Of a DNA stretch of 38,867 nucleotides, positions 21,022 through 29,345 are shown piece after piece. The position numbers and the translations under genes were made by a program. The notes beneath the pieces were generated by a model. The model saw only the letters and a program-made list of their open reading frames with translations, was not told the DNA's origin and searched no databases. How positions within the stretch are numbered: position 1 is the stretch's first letter; every line of letters starts with the position of its first letter. The DNA lies in the NCBI GenBank assembly GCA_003427395.1, contig BFEA01000180.1, forward strand, positions 793,762 through 832,628, given 5' to 3'. The stretch comes from Chara braunii. Lineage: Eukaryota; Streptophyta; Charophyceae; Charales; Characeae.

Positions 21022-22120
21022 CTCTGACTTACCTTCCCACGTTTTTGACTTCTTAGTACTCCATCCACATCAGTTTTGCTACTTCAGTCGTCGACGTTGC
21101 GGCTTTTCCTCGACGATATTCCGGACTTCTCATCATGGACGTCATCGACAACTTCATGGACTTTGTCACGATCAGCTCTTCCCACTTCAGACGTCGTCAC
21201 TCTCTTACCACTTTACCCTGTACAGTACCCTGGTTGTGTCGCATGATGGTCTCCCTTGGCCGGGTTCCTCTGAGTTGGGCTCTCCTTTGGTATACGCATA
21301 GGCACCGGGACCATAGCGTTGCCCTGGCTTCCCAGCTTACGGATCTAGCTCCGACTTCCCTCACTTTAGGAGTCATTTGCATGATTCTCTTACCCATCAC
21401 CTTTCTACCCTCTGCCGGCCCTCACGCCCTAGTTAGGCAGCCTTGCATGCTTCATCTAGGTGCGCCCAGTATACGAGGCTCCCTTGTTCCCTTGCATGGT
21501 CGACCCTCCATAGCGGTCACCCCTTAGTCAAGCATTACCCGCCCTGATGGTCTATCTGTCAGGGTCATTGGTTCTGTTCGCTCCCAGTTCCCTACCCTCA
21601 TTGAGCCTGATGATATGTGTTTCCCCTGTCACTATGTGTGGATGCCCTTAGGAGTTTTCGACCCCTAGGCTGCATTCGCCACCCTCAGAGACCATCCCAC
21701 CCTTTGGTTTGTGACACACTCTTCATGTGACATATGGTTGCTTTGTTGCTCTCTGATTGAGGCTACTGCCTCCGACATTTCTAGGATTTAGTTGTTCTTC
21801 TTTTACTGTTCTTAGGACTTATACACTAGTCAGTTGTTTCCAGACTGATGCTACTGCCTCCAACATTCCAGGATCTAGTTGTCATTACCTTCTGCTTTCC
21901 TAGGACATGTATGCTAGTTAGTTGCTTCTGCTTTCACTTAGGCTGTTAACTGTGACATTACAGTTTTGTGACATTTTCTATCCTAGGTTGCATTGCATGG
22001 ACTCAGCATGGAGCTTGGTCCACATCCTAGACTACTCAGGCTTTCTTTTTCTTTGGTAGAGTTCCGCTTCTTGACGGAAGCGTGTTTGTATCTAGGCGAT
22101 CCATCGCAGACCGAGGATCG
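21022..22120 (+). other. 3' non-coding region of the chromovirus with an 86-bp repeat
   Basis: About 1.1 kb between pol and the 3' LTR. No domain is seen in its short open frames. Two tandem units of about 86 bp begin near 21763 and 21849 (CTACTGCCTCCRACATT, then CTAGTTAGTTG-like ends). The sequence just before the LTR (GACCGAGGATCG) is only weakly purine-rich, so the polypurine tract is unclear or degenerate. Confidence 0.7.
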
Positions 22121-22430
22121 TGTAGCGGACCTTTGGTTGGCCTATGAGACCAGCCCCTTGGCCTGTCCTCACAGGCCTGTGTTGTATTCGGGGCAGTCCA
22201 GTCCAGGCCGGTACCTCTGTCGGTACCAGCCAGTCCAGTCCAGTTCCGTCAGTCCGCTGGGGTATACCCCAGTTGTTGTTTGTATTCTGTCTCATTCTAC
22301 ATTCACACAGTTTTGGAGTACGTGCGCTGGAGTCTTGCGTGGGAGCTGCGCTGTGCCATCTCGCTTCTCCCTCATCCTCCATCTCCATCATCATCCCAGG
22401 CGGAGCACCACACCTGGTGGGTCCGCTACA
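22121..22430 (+). repeat. 3' LTR of the chromovirus (310 bp)
   Basis: Begins TGTAGCGGACC and ends GGTCCGCTACA, a perfect 11-bp terminal inverted repeat. It is gap-free against the 5' LTR with 16 substitutions and is followed directly by the GGTAT duplication. Confidence 0.95.
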
Positions 22431-22435
22431 GGTAT
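22431..22435. repeat. Target-site duplication GGTAT, right copy
   Basis: Exact match to 12941-12945. It lies inside LINE coding sequence on the minus strand. Confidence 0.92.
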
Positions 22436-23118
22436 ACAGTTCTCTCTGTTGGGGTCTCCCGACCACAAGTATGCTCTTGCTTTGCGATTAAGTTCCTTGA
22501 TTGTGTGATCCGGAACTGTCCAGACTGACGCTGTATACCACATCATTGAAAAAATAGATGTGTTGATGGCTAGTGCTCGGCCAACAAGGATGTAAATGTG
22601 TTGCCCCACCTCCCCAACTTGTTTATTTGCTTGACGAGTATATTTTGGGCCAATTGAGGTGCGAAGCGGTCTTTTGTCAACAAGATGCCTAAGTATCGCG
22701 TAGGGGTCTCAGGTGTCTCCCATCTCATGGCTGCCTCGGGGCCTTAAAACTGGGGAACCTCTTCCTCCAATAGCCACCAGCTGATTGTTTTCTTCCAATT
22801 AATCTTCATTTCCGATGCCAGTCTGAACGCTTCCATTGCTCTTACTAACGCGCTGACCGACGAGTCTGAAGCTCTTATGAGGACCATGAGATCGTCTTCA
22901 AAGTTCAAACATTATTACTGTTGGGAACTGTAGGTCGTGAACTGTTCCTACATTGACCTCTGGTAGATGGTGTAGGGAGGGATCTTTGTGTAGGAATCAG
23001 GCTATTGCTTCCATCATGAAGAGGAAGATTGGGGGAGCAAGGGGCCCCCGTTGGTGAACTCACCAAGCAATTGGGTAACAGTCAGAGAGCTGGCCATTGA
23101 CTTGGAGGCAACCTATAA
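22431..23118 (-). pseudogene. LINE ORF2 remnant, reverse-transcriptase core
   Basis: Minus-strand pieces of a non-LTR RT in the right order. NGQLSDCYPIAW and QRGPLAPPIFLFMMEAIA (about 23095-23000) match the usual NG...RQGxPLAPxLF motif. NFEDDLMVLIRASDSS (about 22905-22855) is the FADD box with Ala replaced by Glu. LASEMKINWKKT and TRYLGILLTKDRF follow. Then come NTSIFSMMWYTASVW and ELNRKARAYLWSGDP (about 22565-22450). Several stops and frameshifts intervene. Across the chromovirus the frame rejoins as ENCIP|NIV and then GGPGSIDP at 12945 downward. The Glu in the FADD box and the stops make it inactive. I could not follow the endonuclease domain further upstream. Confidence 0.85.
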
Positions 23119-23446
23119 GTTTCCTTTTTTTCTATGTTCTTTCTTGGAGTGTTCAGTTAGGCCGCAGTGGCGGGGCTTTGGACTTGCCGACAGTGCGGCT
23201 GTGGCGTACAAGGTCGTGACTGTATATGGCCCAAGTACTGGCCCTCCAGTGCAGTTTCCCCCGAAAACGACAGACCCTAAACGTGAATGTATACAAACTC
23301 GAATCCCTATCCGATACCATCACATTGGGTCTCGCTCCATTGATCTCCAAATGTGCAAAATGAGACTGAATTTCCCTGCTAGAAACTGGGAAGATACACC
23401 GCCATACGTTTTGTATTTTGTGCATGTGGAGAGTAGTTGAGCGAGG
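23119..23446. other. Unassigned flank of the LINE
   Basis: A 90-codon minus-strand frame and a 129-codon plus-strand frame overlap here. Neither shows a domain I can name. It should lie upstream of the LINE RT core and could be a decayed linker or endonuclease region. Confidence 0.3.
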
Positions 23447-23625
23447 CCCATTGAAGGGTTCCTTCGGTTGAGGGAAGACGGTGGGAGCTCAATCCCATTG
23501 AAGGGTTCCTTCGGTAGAGGGAAGACGGTGGGAGCTCAATTGTGTACGGTAGTCGGTAGTGTACAGAGTGGGGGTGGGAGCTCAATTGTGTACGGTAGTA
23601 GTTAGTGTACAGATTGCGGAATTTT
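23447..23625 (+). repeat. 47-bp tandem repeat plus related half-units
   Basis: Units at 23447-23493 and 23494-23540 differ at one position (CGGTTGAGG vs CGGTAGAGG). The unit end GGGAGCTCAATTG, with TGTACGGTAGT, then repeats twice more up to about 23620. Confidence 0.85.
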
Positions 23626-23910
23626 TCTAGTCATAAGAGGCAAATGTTGGTACGGCCTCGTGACGGCTTTGCAGCACGGTGTCGTACGGACCTTCGAACA
23701 GCCGGTACGCACACCCGACGCAGGCAGGTCTGAGGATCTGCACCGCAAACGCACAGGCACACGGCGCGCACGTCCGGTGTGTCGCACACACCCATGCACG
23801 TTCGCGTGTGTAATACCGGACACAGCGCCGCTAGAGAGACGCACAAGACGCGTGGAGCTCAGGAGTCGTATGCGTGCGAGGGAGAGAAGTTGCAGGCGGT
23901 ATGTTTCGTT

Positions 23911-24082
23911 GCACAACCTCCGACGAAACACTTTGTCACAGCCCCTCGTTTGTCGTCCTTTTTCTCCCTCTCTGCCTACGGTTTACCGGGTTCTTTGCAC
24001 AACCTCCGACGAAACAGTTTGTCACAGCCCCTCGTTTGTTGTCCTCTTCTCCCTCTCTGCCGACCGATGGTTTTCTGTTTGG
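23911..24082 (+). repeat. 86-bp tandem repeat, two units
   Basis: Units start at 23911 and 23997 with GCACAACCTCCGACGAAACA, then TTTGTCACAGCCCCTCGTTT. A third copy of the core lies at 24893-24970, in the loop of the foldback. Plus-strand open frames crossing it repeat the same peptide in two frames and are not genes. Confidence 0.85.
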
Positions 24083-24254
24083 CGATATATATATATGTTC
24101 TGTTTGACGGTATATATGTGTGTATATTTCGTTTTGAGTACCTACTGTATGGTTCCGTTTTTTTACTATGGATATGGTAGAATTTGTTTTGGTAACCTTG
24201 TCTGCATCCTGGTTGGTTTGGTCCCGTTGTTCGGTTGTTCGGTCTATTTCGGCG

Positions 24255-24600
24255 AGCGTAGCGGTGCTTTCATGTGGGACCAGTCATCCGGGTTCTCTTT
24301 TATTGTCTTGGCATCCTAGTTGGTTGCTTCCCGTTGTTCGGCCTGTGTGAGGGGGCGGTGCTTTCATGTGGGAATCNTCATCTGGGATTGTCTTTTATGT
24401 TTTTTGTCCCAGTAAGAATGGTTTACAAATGGGAATACCCACGTCTTGATGACGAACAAGGCCATCTGCTGTATATAGATATGTAATCTGGGATTTTTCT
24501 TTTTTTGTAGACAAGAGTTTTGTCCTGGGTGGTCTTGTCCTGTCGTTTGGCCTGTGAAGGAGGGGCGGTGCTTGCATGTGGGACTTGTCATCTAGGATCC
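24255..24600 (+). repeat. Three dispersed copies of a GCGGTGCTTTCATGTGGG block
   Basis: Copies start at 24261, 24355 and 24565 (the last with one change, CTTGCATG). Each is followed by a CATCYRGGRT-like stretch, and the later two are preceded by GGCCTGTG. Spacing is irregular (94 and 210 bp). An N lies at 24377. Confidence 0.7.
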
Positions 24601-24629
24601 GTTTTTGGTGCTATTGCTTGTTGCCCCCT

Positions 24630-25256
24630 GTTTTGTTGTATTTGGCTGTTCCCTTCCTCTTTTCTTTGCCTCTTTGCCTTTTGACTGTGTGCAAGTGGGT
24701 CGATATGACACACGGGGGTGGGGGCAGCCGCCGCTCAACCTACATCCACGTGGGCGGCGTTGTACGCAAGAGGTTCTGAACAGGGGGAGTTGTAAGAAAT
24801 AAGATAAAAAAACGAATTATTTCTTTCTTGTTTTCTTCTGTTTTTTTTTCGCCTTTGCGCTCTGATATTTATGTGACGATATATAGATGTATAACTCCGA
24901 CGAAACAGTTTGTCACAGCCCCTCGTTTGTTGTCCTCTTCTCTCTCTCTGCCTACGGTTTAACCGGGCAGTTCTGTTTGTGACGATATATATATACATGT
25001 GTGTGTATATATATTGTCACACTGTGAATCAGAGCGCAGAAGCGAAAAAAAGAAGAAAAGAAGAGAAGAAAAAAGGGGGAGAAGAAGAGGTAAGGAAAGC
25101 TCCTCCTGTTCATAACCTCGTACGTACAAGGCCAGCCACGTGGATGACAGGTTGATCGCTGGCTGCCCCCATCCCCGTGTGTCATAAAGACCCACTTGCA
25201 CGCAGCCAAAAGGCAAAGAGGTAAAGAAAAGGCGGAGGAAACCAAACCTCACAGAA
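24630..25256. repeat. Large imperfect inverted repeat (foldback)
   Basis: The left arm 24630-24890 reads, with roughly three-quarters or better identity by eye, as the reverse complement of 25000-25256. Matching landmarks are CTTTRCCTCTTTGCCTTTTG, GTGCAAGTGGGTC, ATGACACACGGGG, GGGGGCAGCC, ATCCACGTGG, TTCGCYTYTGCGCTCTGAT and GTGACRATATA. The spacer of about 109 bp holds the third copy of the CTCCGACGAAACAG repeat. It could be a foldback or MITE-like element, or a long hairpin transcript source. No clear target duplication was found. Confidence 0.75.
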
Positions 25257-25359
25257 GAAGAAAGCCTATTAAACAGACGAAGCAAAAGGCAAAGAGGTAA
25301 AGAAAAGGCGGAGGAAACCAAACCTCACAGAAGAAGAAAGCCTATTAAACAGACGAAGC
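25208..25359 (+). repeat. Perfect 76-bp tandem repeat, two units
   Basis: 25208-25283 and 25284-25359 are identical base for base. The first unit overlaps the outer edge of the foldback's right arm, so the duplication is more recent than the foldback. Confidence 0.95.
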
Positions 25360-25506
25360 AAGTACACATCCCACAGATAATCCAATTATCATCCCACAGA
25401 ACATATTTTTCTTTTTTCTCAGGTTTCTTTTTTTGTGTTTTTCTTTCCTCGGTTTCTTTTTTTATCTTTTTACTCGGTTTCTTTTTTTATCTGTTTCTTC
25501 TACACT

Positions 25507-25717
25507 TCATCTGNCACCCCCTCGGCAGATAGGACAACTACGGTGAGGATGACGGGGATGTTCACAGGGATACCCAAGGAGAGTTGCGTTAGTGCAGCAT
25601 TCAGCCGGACGGCTAGCACGAACCATCCCATCGAAACAATCCCGACATAGGACATGTTGCCCACATGTCAAGAAGACAGCAGGACGTTCGTCACAGTGTG
25701 TATATATATATTTTTTA
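25507..25717 (-). pseudogene. RING-finger (C3HC4-like) fragment
   Basis: The minus-strand frame ending at TGA (25507-25509) reads THCDERPAVFLTCGQHVLCR, then DCFDGMVRA, and after about 35 residues SCPICRGG. This supplies Cys2, Cys3, His4, Cys5, Cys6, Cys7 and Cys8 of a RING-HC finger, the family of E3 ubiquitin ligases. The position of Cys1 is Tyr (TAC), inside a TATATA tract. A single G-to-A change, microsatellite erosion, or a missing upstream exon would explain it. The Cys6-Cys7 interval contains extra Cys and His and is long for a RING. No start codon or upstream domains are recognisable, so this is a partial or captured gene piece. An N lies at 25514. Confidence 0.6.
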
Positions 25718-26009
25718 ATCTTAAAATTTAATTTGTATTCGGTTTCGTTTTCTTGCGGGCGGCTCTCTCGAATGTGAGTTCCGAAAATGGCGGGCTCAAT
25801 TGGAAATTTGGCGGGTTTGATCGGACATTTAATATTTATTGAATATTTAATTAACCCCCCGATCAACATGGCGATCGCGCTAACGCATGGTCTTTCGATC
25901 GAGGCAGAAAAGAAAACAAAAATAGAAAGGGATGTCGATCGTCCTGCAGTTTCCGACGTCGATGTCGCTCGCAGTTTGTGGCCGTTACGGTCTTGGTCTG
26001 TCGCCTTCG

Positions 26010-26180
26010 AATGACCGTCAAGAGCTTGGTACAGTAATGGAGATGATCTTGACGGCCATTGCGCAGGTCCATCTCCATACCTATCCGTGGCTGTTGATTC
26101 CCAGGTCAAGAGTTCGAACCCTGGTGATTCAGGCCTAAGCCTCTTAAACCCAGGAAGAAACCAAAAAAAGAAAGAAAAAG
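26010..26180 (+). repeat. tRNA-related SINE-like sequence (tentative)
   Basis: CAGGTCAAGAGTTCGAACCCTGG near 26101-26123 contains GAGTTCGAACCC, a good match to an RNA polymerase III B box. About 40 bp later it is followed by an A-rich tail (26159-26183). A possible A-box-like stretch lies upstream, near 26021 or 26057. No full tRNA fold or target duplication could be shown, so this is only a candidate. Confidence 0.3.
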
Positions 26181-26366
26181 AAATTCTTCTTCGGCTTCGT
26201 CTTCCTCTTGGTCTTCTTCCGTCCATCACGGCAGCGCTCCCCTCGTACGTCAGCGCTGACGTGTCTTCCTCCTTCGACCTCTCTTCAACCCACCTGACCT
26301 TCCTCCTCCTCCTGCCCATCTCCCGTTCCCCCTCCCCGGCTATCTTGGTCCGATCCGAGGTTGCCG

Positions 26367-26571
26367 NNNNNNNNNNNNNNNNNNNNNNNNNNNNNNNNNN
26401 NNNNNNNNNNNNNNNNNNNNNNNNNNNNNNNNNNNNNNNNNNNNNNNNNNNNNNNNNNNNNNNNNNNNNNNNNNNNNNNNNNNNNNNNNNNNNNNNNNNN
26501 NNNNNNNNNNNNNNNNNNNNNNNNNNNNNNNNNNNNNNNNNNNNNNNNNNNNNNNNNNNNNNNNNNNNNNN
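26367..26571. other. Assembly gap (205 N)
   Basis: A run of N. The flanks carry TCCGATCCGAGG and TCTGATCCGAGA, so a repeat may have collapsed here. Confidence 0.99.
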
Positions 26572-26779
26572 ACCTACCCCATCCTCCCCCCACCTTCCCC
26601 ATCTTCCCCCCATTCTTCCGGTAGTCTGATCCGAGAGTGCCTTTCACACGGCACGATTGCTGGCCCGTCGTCCATTCCCTGCATGCCCTTCTTGTTTTTC
26701 AACAAAGAAATGCCTTTTTCTCCTCGTGTATACTTCTTCTTTTTCCTCTTCTTTCTCTTTCAGATGCCTCATTGGAGAA

Positions 26780-26880
26780 AAGAAGAAAAGAAAAGAAAAA
26801 AAATGAAAACAAGAAAAGAAGAGAAAAAAAAAAAGAAAAAAAAGAAGAAAAAAAAGAAGAAAAAAAAGAAGAAAAAGGAT
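26780..26880. repeat. A/G-rich tract
   Basis: AAAAGAAG-type low-complexity sequence of about 100 bp. No gene. Confidence 0.85.
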
Positions 26881-27133
26881 GCGATCCGACGTGCTTTCTA
26901 TGATGCAGGACAACCAGGCCCCGTGTCCCAATCCCGATCCGGATTAGTCCCTCTCTGCATATCATTCCCCTCTAGCATGTAAAACGTTGTGCTGCCTGCC
27001 GGCCATCCTGAGATCGCGACCCAAGCCTATGGGGATCCCATTCACACTCCCGCCTCCTTCTTTATCTGCGTGCAAAAGATAGTGTTGAGCCGCCACACAA
27101 CATGCTTCCGTCCCCTCGTACGGGCTACCCCTT

Positions 27134-27221
27134 CTGAATGGAACGCCCGGGAACTATCGCTGCATCTAGACAGGAAACTGGCCCAAGTGCAGGAATAATG
27201 ACCGGGCGTGCTATTCGGGTG
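27134..27221. repeat. Inverted-repeat pair, copy 1 (GACCGGGCGTGCTATTCGGG)
   Basis: The right arm 27195-27221 begins ATAATGACCGGGCG and ends CTATTCGGGTG. A diverged left arm (CTGAATGGAACGCCCGG) lies near 27134-27150. The right arm matches 28556-28582 with one mismatch over 27 bp, and its reverse complement matches 28506-28531. Confidence 0.65.
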
Positions 27222-27239
27222 CAGACGGTAGGCATCTTG

Positions 27240-28105
27240 GAACCGGCTTGACTATCCCTCTCGCTCTGCCCATCCCTCCATTGCCTGTCCTGGTACTGAG
27301 CACTCCCCTCCTGCCTCCCTTCGCTTGCAACCCCCTTAGCAATTCCCCCCCTCCCCCCTCCCCCCTCTCCCCCCTTTCCCCGGCCCCGCCGGATCTTGCG
27401 TGCAAAACACGTTGCCAGCGCCGTTGGCTGCTCCCCTTTCATGGCCCCTTTTGGTAGAAAGCATATTGAAACCCCTCCTTTTGTTAAGAAAAAGACGCCC
27501 CGCCCCCTTTCCTCCCGGCGCCCTTTTGCTAGAAAGCATATTGACACTCGACTCGCCCCCCCACCCTCCTCTCCTCCCGCTCCCCCCCCGTCTCCCTCTT
27601 CTCGTTGTCCCCCCTTCCGTGTGAGAGCTGTTCTGAAAGAACGCAATGAACGGCGCATTAAGACGAGCGCATGCGAGAGACGGTTTAGAAGAGAAGATGG
27701 ACAATGCACAGAGTATGCCGAAGAGAGGGAGAAGGGTGAGAGTAGAGGTAGTGGCAGAAAGACCAATGGAAGAGGGAGAGCGATGAGAAGAATGCAGCGA
27801 ATGGGCGAAACGAGAACAATGTAAGGAGAGGAGAGGAGAGGAGAGGAGAGAGATGCTGTGACAAGGGAGTGTGGGGGGGATCCGCTAGCGAGTGTATCGG
27901 GAATATACGAGAGCAAACGGAAAGAGAGTCAAAAGGACAAGAAAGTATGGGACTCCCTCCCTCCCGCCCCCCCCGGGGAGTGAGCAAACGGAACTGAAGT
28001 GTACACGAGCAAACGGAATGCAAATATACAAGGGCAAACGGAAATATACCAGAGCAAAAGGAAAGAGAGAAGGAAGGACAAAAGAGTCTTCGAGAGAGAC
28101 TGCCG
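27240..28105. other. Strand-asymmetric low-complexity DNA, no gene
   Basis: 27240-27640 is very C-rich on the plus strand and 27640-28105 is A/G-rich. Within it, CCCTTTTGSTAGAAAGCATA recurs about 75 bp apart (near 27446 and 27522). GGAGAGGAGAGGAGAG lies near 27825-27850. GAGCAAACGGAA-like words recur at about 27909, 27981, 28007, 28033 and 28052. A 263-codon minus-strand frame spans it, but it starts at a non-ATG codon and follows the composition. Confidence 0.6.
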
Positions 28106-28505
28106 AGCTATTTTTAGATCATTGGGTTTGTGAGGGGGGAATCGTCTGCAGATATTGTGAGAGATCCGAAGTCTCTGCTTCACTGGTGAGCTATGGCAGA
28201 ACCTCACTGTGTGCGCAGGTAGGTAGGGAGGGATCCCAACATGACTTTTTCAGCCAATCACCCTCAGAGCGATGGGCACAGACAGACACAGACAGAACAC
28301 ATGGAGTATTTTGCACGTGCCCATCTAAACACGAGTTCAGATTCAATGTCACTCTCGGAGCGATGGGCACAGACAGACACAGATAGAACACGTGAAGTAT
28401 GTTGCACGTGCCCATCTTAACACGAGTTCAGATTCAATATCACTCCCGGGGCAACGAGCACAGACAGAACACATGAACCGTATGGTTCTGCTACCGTATT
28501 CTTAA

Positions 28506-28582
28506 CGCCGAATAGAACACCCGGTCATTATTACTGTTTCTGTCAAAATACAGCTATAATGACCGGGCGTTCTATTCGGGTG
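28506..28582. repeat. Inverted-repeat pair, copy 2 (77-bp foldback)
   Basis: The left arm 28506-28531 (CGCCGAATAGAACACCCGGT..) and right arm 28556-28582 are near-perfect reverse complements around a 24-nt spacer. The right arm is the partner of 27195-27221. Together the arms could be the ends of a 1.3-kb element (27195-28531) or two small foldbacks. Confidence 0.8.
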
Positions 28583-28925
28583 AAGACAGGTAGTGTTGGG
28601 AGCTATGAACACGAGGTCAGCCGATCACCCTCAGAGTGATGGACAGATATCACATGCTGATCGGAACACCCTCACAGCGATCGGCAGAGGGTAAACGTGA
28701 ACCTCATGGGTCTGGTGCCGGTAGTGTGGACACATCCAATCAGGTACCCATCTGAACATGAATTCAGCTAATCACCCTCAGAGCGATGAACAGACAGAAA
28801 ACATGAACCGCATGGTTATTCAATTATCGACACATCCGATTAGGTACCCTTCAGCCAATCACCCTCAGAGTGATGAGCAGACTTAAGACAGGCACTTTGC
28901 AGGTACGCGTCTGAACATGGCGATA

Positions 28926-29020
28926 TGGAGACATCGGGACATCTGTTAAAACCAGAGCGATACGGAGAAGATTAGCATGGCCCCCTGCACAAGGATGACA
29001 TGCATAAATGGAGGAATGGT
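28926..29020 (+). pseudogene. U6 snRNA pseudogene (retroposed)
   Basis: GAGAAGATTAGCATGGCCCC and CAAGGATGACATGCATAAAT are near-exact U6 spliceosomal RNA segments, in the right order after GGGACATCTGTTAAAA and AGCGATACGGAGA. Differences from plant U6 include ACAGAGA changed to ACGGAGA in the box that pairs with the 5' splice site, an extra C in the CCCC run, and loss of the 3' T-run. Instead an A-rich tail (29021-29042) follows, as expected for a LINE-mobilised RNA copy. No upstream USE or TATA pair typical of plant U6 genes is visible. It sits inside the integrase-derived array. Confidence 0.85.
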
Positions 29021-29176
29021 AAAAGAAAAAAGAAAAGAGAGATGAGCCAATCATTCTGCTTCACCAGTGAGTTATGGCGTTTGGCAGATACGGATCTGAA
29101 CACACGAGTTCAGCCGGTTCACCCTCAGACCAATGGACAGACAGAACACATGAACATCATGGTTCTGTACAACGTG

Positions 29177-29345
29177 TTGGGACATCCAATCAGGCCCAAT
29201 CAGGTCCAGTCAGATCCAATCAGGCCCGATCAGACCTGATCAGCCCCAATCAGGTCTGATCAGACCCGATCAGAACCAATCAGGTCCGATCAGACCCGAT
29301 CAGACCCAGTCAGGCCCAGTCAGGCCCGATCAGACCCAACACACG
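29177..29345 (+). repeat. 10-bp satellite array 1 (CAATCAGGCC-type)
   Basis: Runs of CAATCAGGCC, CGATCAGACC and CAGTCAGGCC variants, about 16 units. The array begins directly from the ACATCCAATCAGG end of the last integrase-derived unit. Confidence 0.9.

Larger units (their letters stand above)
12946..22430 (+). mobile_element. Ty3/gypsy chromovirus LTR retrotransposon, decayed
   Basis: A structurally complete element of 9,485 bp including a 951-bp gap: 310-bp 5' LTR, tRNA-iMet-type primer binding site, repeated leader, gag, protease remnant, RT, RNase H, integrase, chromodomain, 3' non-coding region and 310-bp 3' LTR. Domain order (RT-RNase H-integrase) and the C-terminal chromodomain place it among the chromoviruses. 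It is flanked by GGTAT on both sides and interrupts a minus-strand LINE. Visible lesions include in-frame TAG at 16718 and 17434, TGA at 20482, a frameshift at a T-run (18367-18371), a deletion that removes the integrase catalytic Glu near 19970, and a frame-changing 113-bp duplication. The element cannot be autonomous. Confidence 0.95.
28115..29190 (+). repeat. Tandem array of decayed Ty3/gypsy integrase-core pieces
   Basis: About eight units of roughly 55-120 bp share TTCAGCCAATCACCCTCAGA, then GCGATG, ACAGACAGAACACATGAACC and an ending ACATCCAATCAGGTACCC. In one frame the core reads NHPQSDEQTENMNRMV (near 28750) and HPQTNGQTEHMN (near 29110), which is the integrase HPQTDGQTE...N motif with the catalytic Glu. 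Longer units at each end also carry FTSELW (29060) or FTGELW with ADIVRDP (28150-28200), matching the SDRD...F-x-S-x-x-W block upstream of that motif. So a fragment of an LTR-retrotransposon integrase has been tandemly multiplied. It differs from the chromovirus integrase at 18372-20033. It is interrupted by an inverted-repeat element (28506-28582) and a U6 pseudogene. Confidence 0.75.

Noticed and set aside
23153-23425. Integrase fragment (VSDRDSS) on the minus strand
   Set aside because: A short chance-level match without the following F-x-S-x-x-W or HPQTDG motifs. It more likely belongs to the LINE flank.
23660-24319. 219-codon plus-strand membrane-like protein
   Set aside because: Non-ATG start. 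Its hydrophobic end follows from T-rich DNA, and it crosses a non-coding 86-bp tandem repeat in two frames.
25507-26613. A single 368-codon minus-strand gene ending in a RING finger
   Set aside because: It also spans an N gap (26367-26571), and its upstream part shows no domain. Only the RING fragment is supported.
27125-27916. 263-codon minus-strand protein
   Set aside because: Non-ATG start, low-complexity composition that follows the C-rich/purine-rich tracts, and an internal DNA repeat. No domain.
28260-29345. CRISPR array
   Set aside because: Repeats are diverged, unit length varies, there are no unique equal-length spacers, and the units encode integrase remnants in a eukaryotic context.
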